Shown here one piece after another: positions 23,640 through 35,105 of a stretch of DNA of 64,000 nt (position 1 is the first letter of the stretch; each line of letters begins with the position of its first letter). A program made the position numbers and the translations under genes. The DNA comes from Brachycybe producta. Taxonomy: Eukaryota; Arthropoda; Diplopoda; Playtdesmida; Andrognathidae. The stretch lies in assembly GCA_036925085.1 (NCBI GenBank), contig JAUPFP010000031.1, positions 2,552,229 through 2,616,228 of the forward strand, written 5' to 3'. The notes beneath the pieces were generated by a model. It saw only the letters and a list, made by a program, of their open reading frames with translations. It did no database searches and was not told the origin of the DNA.

Positions 23640-24396
23640 TGCGTTTTAGAAACTAGAAGGGTAACTCAATTATTTAAGGGTGATTTTCATGTTGATATCT
23701 TTTAAAATAAACTTTTTATGTCAATTTTAACAAAATAATTCCACTTTAAAGTAGATTTTTTTTAAATTTTCATCTATAAAAAGTTTATTTTGAAAGATAT
23801 CAACATTAAAATCACTTTTAAGTGATTGAAACTACTCTTCTAGTTTCTAAACACTGAGAAAAACACCATTTTCATGTTGATATCTTTCAAAATAAACTTT
23901 TTATGTCAATTTTAACAAAATAATTCCACTTTAAAGTAGATTTCTTTTAAATTTTCATCTATAAAAAGTTTATTTTGAAAGATATCAAAATGAAAATGGT
24001 GTTTTTTCAGTGTTTTAGAAACTAGAAGGGTAGCTCAAATACTAAAGGTGATTTTCATGTTGATATCGTTCAAAATAAACTTTTTACGTTCAGTTTGAGA
24101 TTAACGCAACTTTAAAAAAAGTTTTTTTTTAAATTTTTTGTCTATAAAAAGTTTATTTTGAAAGATAGCAACATTAAAATCACTTTTAAGTGATTGAAAC
24201 TACCCTTCTAGTTTCTAAAACACTGAGAAAAACACCATTTTCATGTTGATATCTTTCAAAATAAACTTTTTATGTCAATTTTAACAAAATAATCCAACTT
24301 TGAAGTAGATTTTTTTAAAAAAATTTTTTCTATAAAAAGTTTATTTTGAAAGATATCAACATGAAAATGGTATGTTTTTTTTCTCTCAGTGTTTTA
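23640..24396. mobile_element. Cluster of four ACTAGAAGGGTAG hairpin elements
   Basis: Hairpins at about 23640-23856, 23862-24010, 24013-24215 and 24217-24396. Arms run TAGAAACTAGAAGGGTA ... TGATATCTTTCAAAATAAAC and back. The second and fourth hairpins share AACACCATTTTCATGTTGA on both arms, whereas the first and third have ATTTTCATGTTGATATC / GATA(T/G)CAACATTAAAAT. Confidence 0.88.
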
Positions 24397-25235
24397 ATGT
24401 AGAAAATTCTGCTGCTACATACAGAAACAAATGTAGGATGAAGCACAGGTCACACATGTTGGAGAAAAACACAAGCAGAAAATAGAAATAAAAAATCAGA
24501 ATCAAGTTTCAGCTTAAAAAAATTCTGCTTTCATTTGCGTTCAAGGGGTTCTTACACATTACTACAGAAAACATTTCAAGGACATTGTTGAGAGTTTATA
24601 GAAAAGGAGAGAGAGAGAGGGAGAGAATATGAGGAGGAAGACTGTTGAATGACTGTTTTATGACGTTTTTTTCTTTCTGCTTCTGCTTGCAGAAGCACTT
24701 TCTGCATTAATGTAAACGAGGCATAATTCCGTTAACAATTCGCCTAATTGTTAAAATACATATATGATGAGGTCTACGGAGCTTACTAGAATTTACTATA
24801 GTGAGTTTGCAAAATGACCGATTTTACACTTTGACTATAATACTAACAACTATTAAAAAACACAGCAGAACACAAATGAAACAAATTCTGTTTTTACGTT
24901 TTCTGTGGCCGTTTTTTTTTTTTGGAATTTGATTGGAAAACATAACAAAGAAAAAAATTGAGATGAAGATGGATCGAATATGAAGTGGGGGGTGGTTGGA
25001 GATTAGGAAATATAGGACCCCCCCCTTTTTGTTAGAAGGGGGGGGGGGGTGGTGTCATCCGTGGAGACAACATTTAATCATTGTCATTTGTCATCATCTT
25101 ATGACTTTTCCTGGTGTTTTCTTTTGTTATAGTTGGTTTTTTTTATTTATAAGGTGGCTTTATTTGGAAAAGTTCACACTAATATCAGTCATTGAATATT
25201 GCCGGTTTTATTTAGAATTAGAACAGTAACCTCTA
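24397..25235. other. GGATCACAC-type remnant and unassigned sequence
   Basis: 24440-24690 resembles the GGATCACAC family (GGTCACACATGTTGGAG ... TTTCTGCTTCTGCTTGCAG). The rest is AT-rich with a G tract at 25039-25049. Confidence 0.45.
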
Positions 25236-25968
25236 AAGGCGCGGATAGACCAAGTTCTGTGAACCGTTCTAGAACAGTTCGCGATAGATCGGAGCTCGCG
25301 AACAGTTCGCGATAGGCGGGAGCTCTAGAACAGTTCTAGAGCAGTTCGCGATAGGCGGGAGCTCGCGAACAGTTTAGAGCAGTTCACGATAGGCGGGAGC
25401 TCGCGAACAGGTCTAGAGTTGTTCTCGATAGACGGGAGCTCGCGAACAGTTCTAGAGTTGTTCTCGATAGACGGGAGCTCGCGAACAGTTCTAGAGCAGT
25501 TCGCGATAGGCGGGAGCTCGCGAACAGTTCTAGAGCAGTTCGCGATAGGCGGGAGCTCGCGAACAGTTCTAGAGCAGTTCGCGATAGGCGGGAGCTCGCG
25601 AACAGTTCTAGAGCAGTTCGCGATAGGCGGGAGCTCGCGAACAGTTCTAGAGCAGTTCACGATAGGCGGGAGCTCGCGAACAGGTCTAGAACTGTTTGCG
25701 AACCGGTACAAAGTTCGCTCTTGAGGCGATACATCTAAGAGTTGGTTAACGAACATCTGCCGAACCAGAGAACCCAGTCTAGACGTGAGTGAGCTCGGCT
25801 CGCCAGTTTATAATTATTATAAATAAATTTTAACAACACGAACTGTTGGCGAACTATTAAATAAAATCTCGAGAGCTTGTTTGCCGCCATGCTCGAACGC
25901 GAACACGCAAATTTTTGAACAGTTCGCGAACATTTGATTTTAGTTGAAATGCCGCCTTTAGACTGGGT
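25236..25968. mobile_element. CGCGAACAG element whose interior is a 39-bp tandem array
   Basis: Ends AAAGGCGCGGATAGACC and inverted ATGCCGCCTTTAGA. From about 25290 to 25690 it repeats a 39-bp unit, AGAGCAGTTCGCGATAGGCG followed by GGAGCTCGCGAACAGTTCT, about ten times. Because 39 is divisible by three, every unit stays in frame and gives fake open frames on both strands. Confidence 0.85.
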
Positions 25969-26135
25969 CCAGGCTAGAACAGAACAACCGAAGCGAACAC
26001 TGTTTACGATCATTTCCAAAGAATATGTTCGTTGTTCTGGTCGCTGTGGCCAGCATGTCCAAACGTGAACAGAAGATGTTCGTAACATGGTATGTTCTGG
26101 GAAATGTTCAACAGGACGTCCAAACGGGGTGGGAG
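25969..26135. mobile_element. Further fragment of a GAACA-rich element
   Basis: Starts CTGGGTCCAGGCTAGAACAG next to the preceding element. GTTCGTTGTTCTGG and TGTTCGTAACATGG resemble the right flank at 26525-26610. Boundaries uncertain. Confidence 0.4.
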
Positions 26136-26500
26136 GGGGGTGCTATTTTGATGAACGGTGGAATGGGTCGAAACAACAGTAGGAACAGTAGGAAGATTAG
26201 GTTTAGTTAAATTAAGCTCTTTGCAGGGAGGTTTTTTTGGGTGGGGGGAGGGCGCATCCCCCAGTTTGTAAAGAATTATTTCATCAAATTTGTCCATTGT
26301 TGTGACAGTTCCGTAATTTGATCAACGGTCGGAAAAATGGACAAATTTGATGAAATAATTCTTTACAAACTGGGAGATGCGGCCCCCCAAACCCTTCCCC
26401 CCCCCCCCTGCAACAAGCTTAATTTAAGTAAACCTAATCTTCCGACTGTTCCTACTGTTGTTTCGACCCATTCCACCGTTCATCAAAATAGCACCCTTTC
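26136..26500. mobile_element. 365-bp near-palindrome (GGTGCTATTTTGATGAACGG)
   Basis: Left arm GGTGCTATTTTGATGAACGG ... AAATTTGTCCATT; right arm AATGGACAAATTTGATG ... CATCAAAATAGCACC. The arms (about 160-180 bp) match closely except in the G/C tracts. A second, more diverged copy is at 62364-63312. Confidence 0.88.
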
Positions 26501-26650
26501 CCTCCCCCCTTTCCGGTCCAATCTACTCGTGGTCCCCGAACACGAGCATCTTTTGATGTTCGTAAAAAAAAAACGTTCACGCTGTTCGCGAACATGTTCG
26601 GGAACAATGTGTTCTGTTTGTTGTCCTATGCTTAAATTTGTTCAGAACTT
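26501..26650. other. GAACA-rich flank
   Basis: ACGTTCACGCTGTTCGCGAA and TGTTCGGGAACAATG words, probably the right part of the element starting near 25969. Confidence 0.35.
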
Positions 26651-27322
26651 AATACGTTGTACACACATGAGTTAATGAATTCGAATTAAATGTGTTTAGG
26701 TGAATTATACGGAATCCAGTTAAGGACATGAACCCAAATAAAAATTGACTTTAATTATTAATATTTTAAATTGAAAAATACTAAATCATTAGTTTATATA
26801 ATTATATTTTAAGTATTAATCTCAATATTTTGAGATTAATTAACTGAATAAATTGAATTCGACATATATTTTGTTTGTCCTTCACAGGGCTCTGTAGAAA
26901 CACGTTTATTATTTAAATGCATTTAAATTATCAGGTGTGGGTAGAGCTGTGCGCCGCCGGGCGAAAACGCCGCCGCCGGTGTTTTTGAAGCTCAAAACGC
27001 CGCCGCTCGCCGCCTGTCATTTTTTTAAAAAAAACCGCCGCCACTCGCCGCCGGGTATGACTGGCGGACGCCGAATTCAAATTTGTTTTGGTTGGTTTTG
27101 TTTCAAAAACTGCCATAGGAATGAAATGATACCATATTCGATATTTATCGATTTCAACTTATATCGATATTTACCACATACAATATATCGATATATTTGT
27201 TCAATATGTTCAATTCCAGACGCCGGTAGTCACCGCCGCCACTGCTCGTATTTACCCTCGCCCGCCGCCGCCGCCGATCAATATGCTACGGCGCACAGGT
27301 CTAGGTGTGGGTACTAGGTATT
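26651..27322. mobile_element. TACCTTGTACACACA element, copy B (inverted), split by a hAT-like element
   Basis: Starts AATACGTTGTACACAC and runs inverted relative to copy A. It is broken at 26942 and resumes at 27312 with TACTAGGTATT. Confidence 0.85.
26942..27303. mobile_element. GC-rich hAT-like element nested in copy B
   Basis: 362 bp. Terminal repeats TAGAGCTGTGCGCCG and CGGCGCACAGGTCTA match at 14 of 15 positions. Flanked by a perfect 8-bp duplication GGTGTGGG (26934-26941 and 27304-27311), as expected for hAT transposition. Both ends are CCG/GCC-rich; the middle contains TATCGATAT words. No transposase. Confidence 0.92.
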
Positions 27323-27779
27323 ACATATTTTCGGTACTTTTCGAAAAAGTACGGCATGTTTCGCAACATAATTCACTTAATGGAATATATTTGATTTACG
27401 CATTAGTTAATTTATATGAAAAGAAAAAATACATAAAAAATATATGCTATAATGCATAAAAATTCATGAAAAATATGCATAAAAAGGGGGTTTAAATTAT
27501 TCCATTTTTTTATGCTTATTGTATGAGAAAAGAGAGCACTGAAGAATAAAGATGTAATATGTCCATCATAATTCATAAATATGTTGAAAACTTTTGTTAA
27601 CAAAAATTGAAAGAACTTTTGTGTTATTTTTTTTCGGAGGGAAATGTTTTATTGTTCGCAATATCAGAGATGAGCAACGAATGGCTCGCGAGTCATATTT
27701 AAGAAAAAAGCTAAATCTCGAATACTTGATTATTCTTGTCTTTCAAAAGAACCAAAATTAAGAAACTAGAAAGTGTTTT
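27323..27779. other. Unassigned AT-rich sequence
   Basis: No gene or element boundary found. Confidence 0.35.
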
Positions 27780-28095
27780 AGAAATTAGAAGGGTAACTTA
27801 ATCACATAAGAGGCTATACATTGCAAAATGACTTCGAAAAATCTCCACAAAGGGCGCTAGCATCGTTTTTTCTATTGAACCCATAGACCCTAATGTTAAA
27901 GAAAGAAACGTTAATTTTCAAAATAAACAGCAGTCGCTGTGGCAATATATGTTTATTTTTCATATTTAAACTTGTCCAATTTTGATGGTTCAAAGTGCAA
28001 TGTGCACCTTAAATATACGCTGATCGAGTGATAGAATGACAAAAAATTGGTAAGTGCGCTTCTATTTTTTAAAAAATATTTCAAAATTGCGAATT
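27780..28095. mobile_element. Large palindromic element, left half only
   Basis: AAGAGGCTATACATTGC, GGGCGCTAGCATCG and GTCCAATTTTGATGGTTC match 7351-7640. The right arm is missing; ACTAGAAGGGTAAGG hairpin sequence follows. Confidence 0.8.
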
Positions 28096-28119
28096 TCTAA
28101 TTCTTGAGTAAGAAAAAAA

Positions 28120-28660
28120 TAGAAAGTGTTTTAGAAACTAGAAGGGTAAGGATATTTTCATGTTAAAATCTTTCAAAATAAATTTTTTATGAATAAAAAT
28201 TAAAAATAATATCGTCTGCTTAAAATCGGGTCACATAAAAAGCTTATTTTGAAAGATTTTGTGTTTTAAAAACTAGAAGAGGTAGCTGAATTACATTTAA
28301 AAATATTTTCATGTTTGAAATTTTTCAAAATAAACTTTTTTTTATAGGCTTTTGAAAATTTGTTTATTTTTCAAACTGACATAAAAAGTTTATTTTAAAA
28401 AGATATCAACATGAAAATAGCTTTTATTGATTGAGATAGGATACCCTTCTAGATTCTAAAACACCGAAGAAGAAAAACATTTTCATTTTGGATATCGTTC
28501 AAAATAAACTTTTTATAGGACAACATTTTTTTTTTAAAAAAATCTACTTTAAAGTTGGGTTATTCTCAAACTGAACATAAAAAGTTTATTTTGAAAGATA
28601 TCAAACATGAAAAATCACCCTTAAGTGATTCAGCTACGGGGTACCCCTTCTAGGTTCCTA
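28120..28660. mobile_element. Cluster of about three ACTAGAAGGGTAG hairpins
   Basis: Alternating TTTCAAAATAAACTTTTTA and TAAAAAGTTTATTTTGAAAG arms with TTCTAAAACAC junctions at about 28260, 28455 and 28660. More degraded than the 32-34 kb and 50 kb clusters. Confidence 0.8.
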
Positions 28661-28732
28661 AAACACATTCAAGTTGATCTTCATTTTGCACTTGAAATAA
28701 CACAATACAAACTGAATAATGAAGGTTTCAAG

Positions 28733-29168
28733 GCAGGCAATTAGAAATCGGGATGAACAGAAGTTGGCTCCGCCCTTTTTATGACGAACAGCAACTTCTA
28801 ATTGGTTTCTTGTGTGGTTTGACGTTGAAAAGGGCGGAGAGCATGTGACGTCAGACTACATAACCAACCGATTAGAAGTTGCCGTTCGTCATAACAAGGG
28901 CGGAGCCAACTTATGTTCGTCCCGTTTTCTAATTTCCTGTAAAAAAAGGACCGTACTCCACAGGCAATTAGAAATCGGGATGAACAGAAGTTGGCTCCGC
29001 CCTTTGTATGACGACCGGCAACTTCTAATTGGTTTCTTGTGTGGTTCGACGTTGAAAAGGGCGGAGAGCATGTGACGTCAGACTACATAACCAACCAATT
29101 AGAAGTTGCCGGTCGTCATAAAAAAGGCCGGACCCAACTTCTGTTCATCCCGTTTTCTAATTGCCTGT
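28733..29168. mobile_element. ACAGGC foldback element, dimer (copy f, opposite orientation)
   Basis: Hairpins 28733-28940 and 28960-29168 around AAAAAAAGGACCGTACTCC, the spacer in reverse complement. Flanked by GGTTTCAAG (28724-28732) and GATTTCAAG (29169-29177), 8 of 9 matching. Outer arms share GGGATGAACAG / CTGTTCATCCC. Confidence 0.94.
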
Positions 29169-29177
29169 GATTTCAAG

Positions 29178-29754
29178 TGTCGAAAAAACGAAGGATCCAG
29201 TTGGGAACCACTTAGGGTCCCTTCCCTTCTCTGTTAAAATTATAGAACCCCCTTTTTGACACTTAAATGGGGCGCTTTCTCAAATTGCGTAACCAAATAA
29301 AAAGTCTTAACTAGCTGTTATGCATAATTTATTTTCTCGGTTTGAATAAATTCGGAGGCGTCAAGTTGTTTCCTAATAGGTTTTCATCATCATCATCATC
29401 ATAAGTGTATGTTATTACAGTTATTGTGTTCTGTGTATTCTTCATTCTTTTATATAATAATATTCCATATATACTAATCTATTCACAGAGAAGTGTCAGG
29501 AGTCGTAAATTTTGATATTTTTTCCCTCTTTTTCTCTCTCCTTTCTATTATAATAAGAGAACAACAACCAAAAAACCCCTTTCGCATCGCTGAATTTTTT
29601 GAAAATCCCCCCTTTTCCTTCCCTTAAAAAACACGGTCTCAAATTAGAGAAACAGCGTAAATAAATTACGCCTGGATCACACATTTGTGAAAAGAAAAAA
29701 GTTTTTGTTTCATTTCTGGTGTTCTTTGCGTTCAGAAGTTTTTCATAAAGATAG
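29178..29754. other. Unassigned sequence
   Basis: CATCATCATCAT about 29387-29401. GGATCACACATTTGTG (29673) is a possible end of the GGATCACAC family. No gene. Confidence 0.35.
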
Positions 29755-30514
29755 AACATTCGAATATTCCTCGAATTCCGCGAATCTTGAAAAAATATTC
29801 GAGATTCGGAAACTCGAATCTTCGCGCTTCTTTCGTCTTTCGAATCTTTCGAAACCTAGCCTTAAAAAAACTAGGGATGGGCCATTCGAATCCTGCGAAT
29901 CTTGAAAAATATTCGAGATTCGAAAACTCGAATCTTCGCGCTTTTTTTGTCTTTCGAATCCTAACCTTAAAAAAACTAGGGTTGGGCCATTCGAATCCTG
30001 CGAATCTTGAAAAATATTCGAGATTCGAAAATTCGAATCTTTGCACTTTTTTCGTCTTTCGAATCCTAACCTTAAAAAAAACTAGGGATGGGCCATTCGA
30101 ATCCTGCGAATCTTGAAAAATATTCGAGATTCGGAAACTCGAATCTTCGCGCTTTTTTTGTCTTTCGAATCCTAACCTTAAAAAAAACTAGGGATGGGCC
30201 ATTCGAATCCTGCGAATCTTGAAAAATATTCGAGATTCGGAAACTCGAATCTTCGCGCTTCTTTCGTCTTTCGAATCTTTCGAAACCTAGCCTTAAAAAA
30301 AACTAGGGATGGGCCATTCGAATCCTGCGAATCTTGAAAAATATTCGAGATTCGAAAACTCGAATCTTCGCGCTTTTTTTGTCTTTCGAATCCTAACCTT
30401 AAAAAAAACTAGGGATGGGCCATTCGAATCCTGCGAATCTTGAAAAATATTCGAGATTTGAAAACTCGAATCTTTGCAGCTTTTTTTCGTCTTTCAAATA
30501 TTTCGAATCCTAAC
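29755..30514. repeat. TTCGAA-rich 105-115-bp satellite, about seven units
   Basis: GGGCCATTCGAATCCTGCG recurs with spacings of 105, 106, 106, 115 and 106 bp (GCCAT at 29881, 29986, 30092, 30198, 30313, 30419). Each unit contains the hairpin-prone AATATTCGAGATTCG and ACTCGAATCTTCGCGC. One longer unit carries an extra TTTCGAAACC. The array runs into an ACAGGCATCTG-like fragment. Confidence 0.95.
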
Positions 30515-30660
30515 CGCCCTTTTATGACGTCAGACCAAGTAACAAACCAATTAGAAATTAAAAAGGGCGGAGCATGTAACATCAGACCAAGTAACAAAAC
30601 AATTAATAATTGATGACGTTCATTAAAGGGCGGAGCAAAAGAAATTCTAATGCTGGGCAC
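30515..30660. mobile_element. Fragment of the CGCCC...CCAATTAGAAATTGATGACG foldback family
   Basis: GACGTCAGACCAAGTAACAA, AACCAATTAGAAATTAAAAA and AAAGGGCGGAGC match 47790-47935 and 48345-48537. Left end lost at the satellite. Confidence 0.75.
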
Positions 30661-30670
30661 AATTAATTGC

Positions 30671-30879
30671 ACAGGCAATTAGAAAACGGGATAAACAGAC
30701 GTTGGCTCCGCCTTTTTTATGACGAATGGCAACTTCTAATTGGTTTGTTGTGTGGTTCGACGTTGAAAAGGGCGGAGCATATGTGACGTCAGCCTACATA
30801 ACCAACCAATTAGAAGTTGTCGGTTGTCATAACAAGGGGCGGAGCCAACTTCTGTTTATCCCGTTTTCTAATTGCCTGT
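30671..30879. mobile_element. ACAGGC foldback element, monomer (copy g)
   Basis: 209 bp, ACAGGCAATTAGAAAACGGG to CCCGTTTTCTAATTGCCTGT. The copy-specific AAAACGGGATAAACAG is matched by CTGTTTATCCCGTTTT in the other arm. No clear target duplication. Confidence 0.93.
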
Positions 30880-30954
30880 AGCTGAAACACATGTTCATTT
30901 TCAGCTCAGTACTGCTTCAATACAAGAATTTCATCTTCAGCTCACTAGTAAATG

Positions 30955-31160
30955 ACAGGCAGTTAGAAATCGGGGAGAACTTCAGTTGGCTCCGCCCTTG
31001 TTATGACGAACGGCAACTTCTAATTGGCTGGTTATGAAGTCTGACGTCACATGCTCTGCCCTTTTTGACGTCGAACCACACAACAAACCAATTAGAAGTT
31101 GCCGGTCGTCATAAAAAGGGCAGAGCCAACTGAAGTTCTTCCCGATTTCTAACTGCCTTT
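30955..31160. mobile_element. ACAGGC foldback element, monomer (copy h)
   Basis: 206 bp, ACAGGCAGTTAGAAATCGGG to CCCGATTTCTAACTGCC, only 75 bp after copy g. The last base pairs are altered (GCCTTT) and no target duplication is visible. Confidence 0.92.
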
Positions 31161-31480
31161 ACTTAAACCTCGATAGTTTCAACTTTCAAGCCTTAAATGG
31201 TGGCTGTGTTTTCAACAATGGTTTTTATTTCTTGTTGAAGTAGTTGTTGTTGCTGTTTGTTGCTGATGAAGTCGAAAACTACTTTAAACTAGTATCCATT
31301 TTGTAGTTATTTACAATTACATTTATTTCTTGTTGTTTGTATTTTCTAAATGGGAAAACTGCCAAACATAAAATATATATGGAGGGAGTTGGTCAGGATT
31401 TTCAGGTCGAAATTCAAGAAGGAAACTTCGGCGCCGCTTCACAAGGAACACTTTGTGTCAAAACACAAGGCCCTTGGCAC
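31161..31480. other. Unassigned sequence
   Basis: TTGTTGTTGCTG-type words; no gene. Confidence 0.3.
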
Positions 31481-32165
31481 ACACGCAGACCACTGTTGAG
31501 TCTTTTCATTAAAAATACATTGCAACCACATCCCAGCCACCTTCAAACTTCAATTTTGCAGTGGAAAAATCTGTGTATTCCAACGACAGCGAAGCGAAAA
31601 GTCGTTCAAAAGTCGCCTGTGTACCAGGACCACTTTTGGATTGCAGAATAAAATCAGATTGTCACCAAAACCGACCACTGTTGAGTATTTTCATTGAAAA
31701 TACATTGCAACCACATTCCAGCCACGTTCGACTTCAATTTTGCAGTGGAAAAAATCTGTGTATTCCAACGACAGCGAAGCGAAAAGTCGTTCAAATGTCG
31801 CCTGTGTGCCAAGACCATTTTTTGACCACTTTTAGATTGCAGAATAAAATCAGATTGTCGCCAAAACCGACCACTTTTGAGTTTTTTAATTGAAAATACA
31901 TTGCAACCACATTGCAACCACATTCCAGCCACCTTCAAACTTCAATTTTGCAGTGGAAAAAGCTGTGTATTCCAACGACAGCCGAGCGAAAAGTAGTTCA
32001 AAAGTCGCCTGTGTGCCAAGATTACTTTTTGACTGTAAAATAAAATCAGATTGTCGACAAAACCGACCACTTTTGAGTCTTTTCATTGAAAATACATTCC
32101 AAACCACCTTTAGACTTCACTTTTATAGTCGAAAAAAGTGGTCGCAAAGTGGTCTTGTATATTCA
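31481..32165. repeat. Tandem array, about 185-197-bp units (GACCACT...GAGT)
   Basis: GACCACTNTTGAGT at about 31490, 31673, 31870 and 32065. Each is followed by GAAAATACATTGCAACCAC, ATTTTGCAGTGGAAAAA and AAGTCGCCTGTGTGCC. Open frames on both strands are by-products. Confidence 0.88.
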
Positions 32166-32640
32166 ATCCTTGAATTTGGGCCTCTTTAGTAATTAGGCCT
32201 ACTCTCTATGGACAATTTGTATGAAAATCTCTAAACGTGGAAGTCCTTGACTTTTTTTTAGTTTATATTTACACATTTAATATTTGTTTGCAAATCAATA
32301 ATAACATTGCATTTGCAGAGTAGAAAAAACAAAACAACAACAACAAGCAAAAAAAAAAGGTCCTCCTATTCTAGTTAACAATGATATGAGAACCTTTTGT
32401 TTCGTAATTAGTTCAATGTAATTGAAATATATATAGAAAAGATAAATAGAAAAGATAACAAGTGACGCAAACAACTTGTTAGCTAACATTGATAAAGTGA
32501 CGTCATTTGTGTGACGTCACTAGCAATGTTTGCGTATTTATTGTTTCTTTGGCCCAGTAGTTAGTTAACTATTAATAAAAACTAGTTTTATTATTGCAAT
32601 ATTATGCAGATGAAGGGGAAGGAACAATTGGAATAGATTT
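32166..32640. other. Unassigned AT-rich sequence
   Basis: ACAACAACAACAAC about 32332-32345. No gene seen. Confidence 0.35.
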
Positions 32641-34140
32641 GATTGTCTTTCAGAAGAGCCAAAATTAAGAAAGAAACTAGAAAGTGTTTTAGAAACTAGA
32701 AGGGTAGCTCAACCACTTAAGAGCAGATGTTTGATATCTTTCAAAATAAGCTTTTTATATTGTCCGTTTGAATAGATAGATCCCTTTAAACAGATGATAT
32801 TTTTGAATTTTTGTCTATAAAAAGTTTATTTTGAAAGATATCAACATGAAAATAGCTTTAAGAAGGATTGAGCTACCCTTTCTAGTTTCTAAAACACTTT
32901 CTACTTTCTTTCTTAATTTTGCTCTTCTGAAATACAATAAATAATCAAGAGGTCGAAAATCAGCTGTTCATAAAACATCTGAAGAGAAACTAGAAAGTGT
33001 TTTAGAAACTAGAAGGGTAGCTCAACAAAATAAACTTATGTTTTCAGTTTGAGTATGACTTAAATTTAAACATAAAATATTTTTGAATTTTTGTCTATAA
33101 AAAGTTTATTTTGAAAGATAACAACCATAATTATGAAAATACCTTTTAAGTGATTGAACTACCTTTCTAGTTTCTAAAACACTTTCTAGTTTCTTTTAAT
33201 TTTCCTCTTCTGAAAGACAAAATAATCAAGAGGCTTCGACAATCAGCTGTTCATAAAACATCTTAAGAGAAACTAGAAAGTGTTTTAGAAACTAGAAGGG
33301 TAGCTCAATCACATAAAGGGTATTTTTCAGGTTGATATCTTTCAAAATAAGCGTTTTTTGTGTTAGCTTGAAAATGATAGAACTTGAAAAAGCTGACAAT
33401 TTTGATGAAAATGATCCAACTTCGAGAAAACTAAAAAAAAATTTGGCCTATAAAAAGTTTATTTTGAAAGATATCAACCTGAAAAATACCCTTTATGTGA
33501 TTGAGCTACCCTTCTAGTTTCTAAAACACTTTCTAGTTTCTCTTAAGATGTTTTATGAACAGCTAATTTTCGAACTCTTGATTCAGATTCTGTCTTTCAA
33601 AAGCAAAATTAAAAGAAACTAGAAAGTGTTTTAGAAACTAGAAGGGTAGTTTAGTCACTTAAGGGAATTTTTCATGGTTGATATCTTTCAAAATAAACTT
33701 TTTATAGACAAAAATTCAAAAATATCGTCTATTTAAAGTTGTCATATTCAAAGGTACAATATAAAAAGCTTATTTTGAAATATATCAAACATGAAAATAT
33801 GCTCTTAAGTGGTTGAGCTACTCTTCTAGTTTCTAAAACGCTTTCTAGTTTCTAAAACACTTTTTAGTTTCTCTTTAATTTTGCTCTTCTGAAAGACAAG
33901 AATAATCAAGAGTTCAAAAATCAACTGTTCATAAAACATCTTAAGAGAAACTAGAAAGAGTTTTTAGAAACTAGAAGGGTAGCTCAATCACTCTTAAAGC
34001 TATTTTCAGGTTATCTTTTAAAATGAACTTTTCTATAGACAAGTCTGCTAAACGTTATATGTGGGTTATTTTCAAACTGAATTAAAAAGTTTATTTTGAA
34101 AGATACCAACATGAAGCTACCCTTGTAGTTTCTAAATTAC
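32641..34140. mobile_element. Cluster of five ACTAGAAGGGTAG hairpin elements
   Basis: Hairpins at about 32686-32900, 32995-33180, 33280-33530, 33626-33840 and 33955-34130. They are joined by about 90-bp linkers (ATTTTGCTCTTCTGAAA, AATCAGCTGTTCATAAAAC, AAGAGAAACTAGAAAG). At 33280-33530 both arms carry the private string CATAAAGGGTATTTTTCAGG. Confidence 0.92.
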
Positions 34141-34266
34141 ATTCAAGTTTCTCTTCATTTTGCACTTGAATGACAGTACAAAGCGTAAGGTTTTTACAGT
34201 ACTTTGAAACCACCTTAGAAACTAGAAAAGTAACAGTTGTTTTTCCGATGATGTGCACTGAAAATG

Positions 34267-34477
34267 ACAGGCAGTTAGAAATCGGGATAAACAGAAGTTG
34301 GCTCCGCCCTTTTTTATGACGACCGGCAAGTTCTAATTGGTTTGTTATGTGGTTCGACGTTGAAAAGGGGCGGAGAGCATGTGACGTCAGACTACATAAC
34401 CAACCAATTAGAAAGTTGCCGGTCGTCATAAAAAGGGTGGAGCCAATTGAAGTTCTCTCCGATTTCTAACTGCATGT
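34267..34477. mobile_element. ACAGGC foldback element, monomer (copy i) with perfect 9-bp duplication
   Basis: 211 bp, ends ACAGGCAGTTAG and CTAACTGCATGT. Flanked on both sides by CTGAAAATG (34258-34266 and 34478-34486). Centre has GTTGAAAAGGGGCGGAG and TGACGTCA. Confidence 0.95.
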
Positions 34478-34486
34478 CTGAAAATG

Positions 34487-35105
34487 CACTTAGCGTTGAA
34501 AATTGTTTAGTCTTTGTTTGGCCCTCCCCCCTCCTCCTCCTCCTCCTCCCAAAAGTGAACCCTTAACTAAAAAGGGGGGGTGATTTTGATTGTTTGTAAA
34601 ACTCCTCCTAAGTTGGGTTTGAATTTTGATACAAAGTTTGACTTCCTGTTATGAAATATTAATCCAAAATAGCTCCAGGTGTTATTCTTATTGTTTATTG
34701 TCAGAAGTGAAACTCAGAGGCAACAAAAAAATACAGAATAATTTATGAATTGTTTACTTTTATACGAGGCTATTATTTCAGTTTAATATTCTGAGGGGGA
34801 TTGGAAGAGAGGGGTATTATTAATGAAGGAAGGGGGGGGGGGTTCAATATTTAATACGAATTCTGTGAAAAGGGGGGGGGGTTATTAGAATTACAATTAC
34901 AATTAGTACTCTGCTAGCAGCCAAATAGGCCTATGGCAGAGGGACATAAAAGTCCACATGCAGCATTAAGCATTGTCAAGCACAAATATCAAAACAAAAT
35001 GAATAATAGCCTACAAATGTCAATCCCACAAAACAAAATTATCCCCATTCACCCACTGCCTTATTGAATGCCAGAATAAGCCTATTTAATTGTCCCCATA
35101 GAACT
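34487..35105. other. Unassigned sequence with CTCCTCCTCC and G tracts
   Basis: CTCCTCCTCCTCC about 34530-34548; G tracts 34831-34842 and 34873-34881. No gene. Confidence 0.35.

Noticed and set aside
29755..30514. TTCGAATCC in the satellite as a tRNA B-box
   Set aside because: No A-box at the right distance and no cloverleaf pairing seen; the word comes from TTCGAA repetition.
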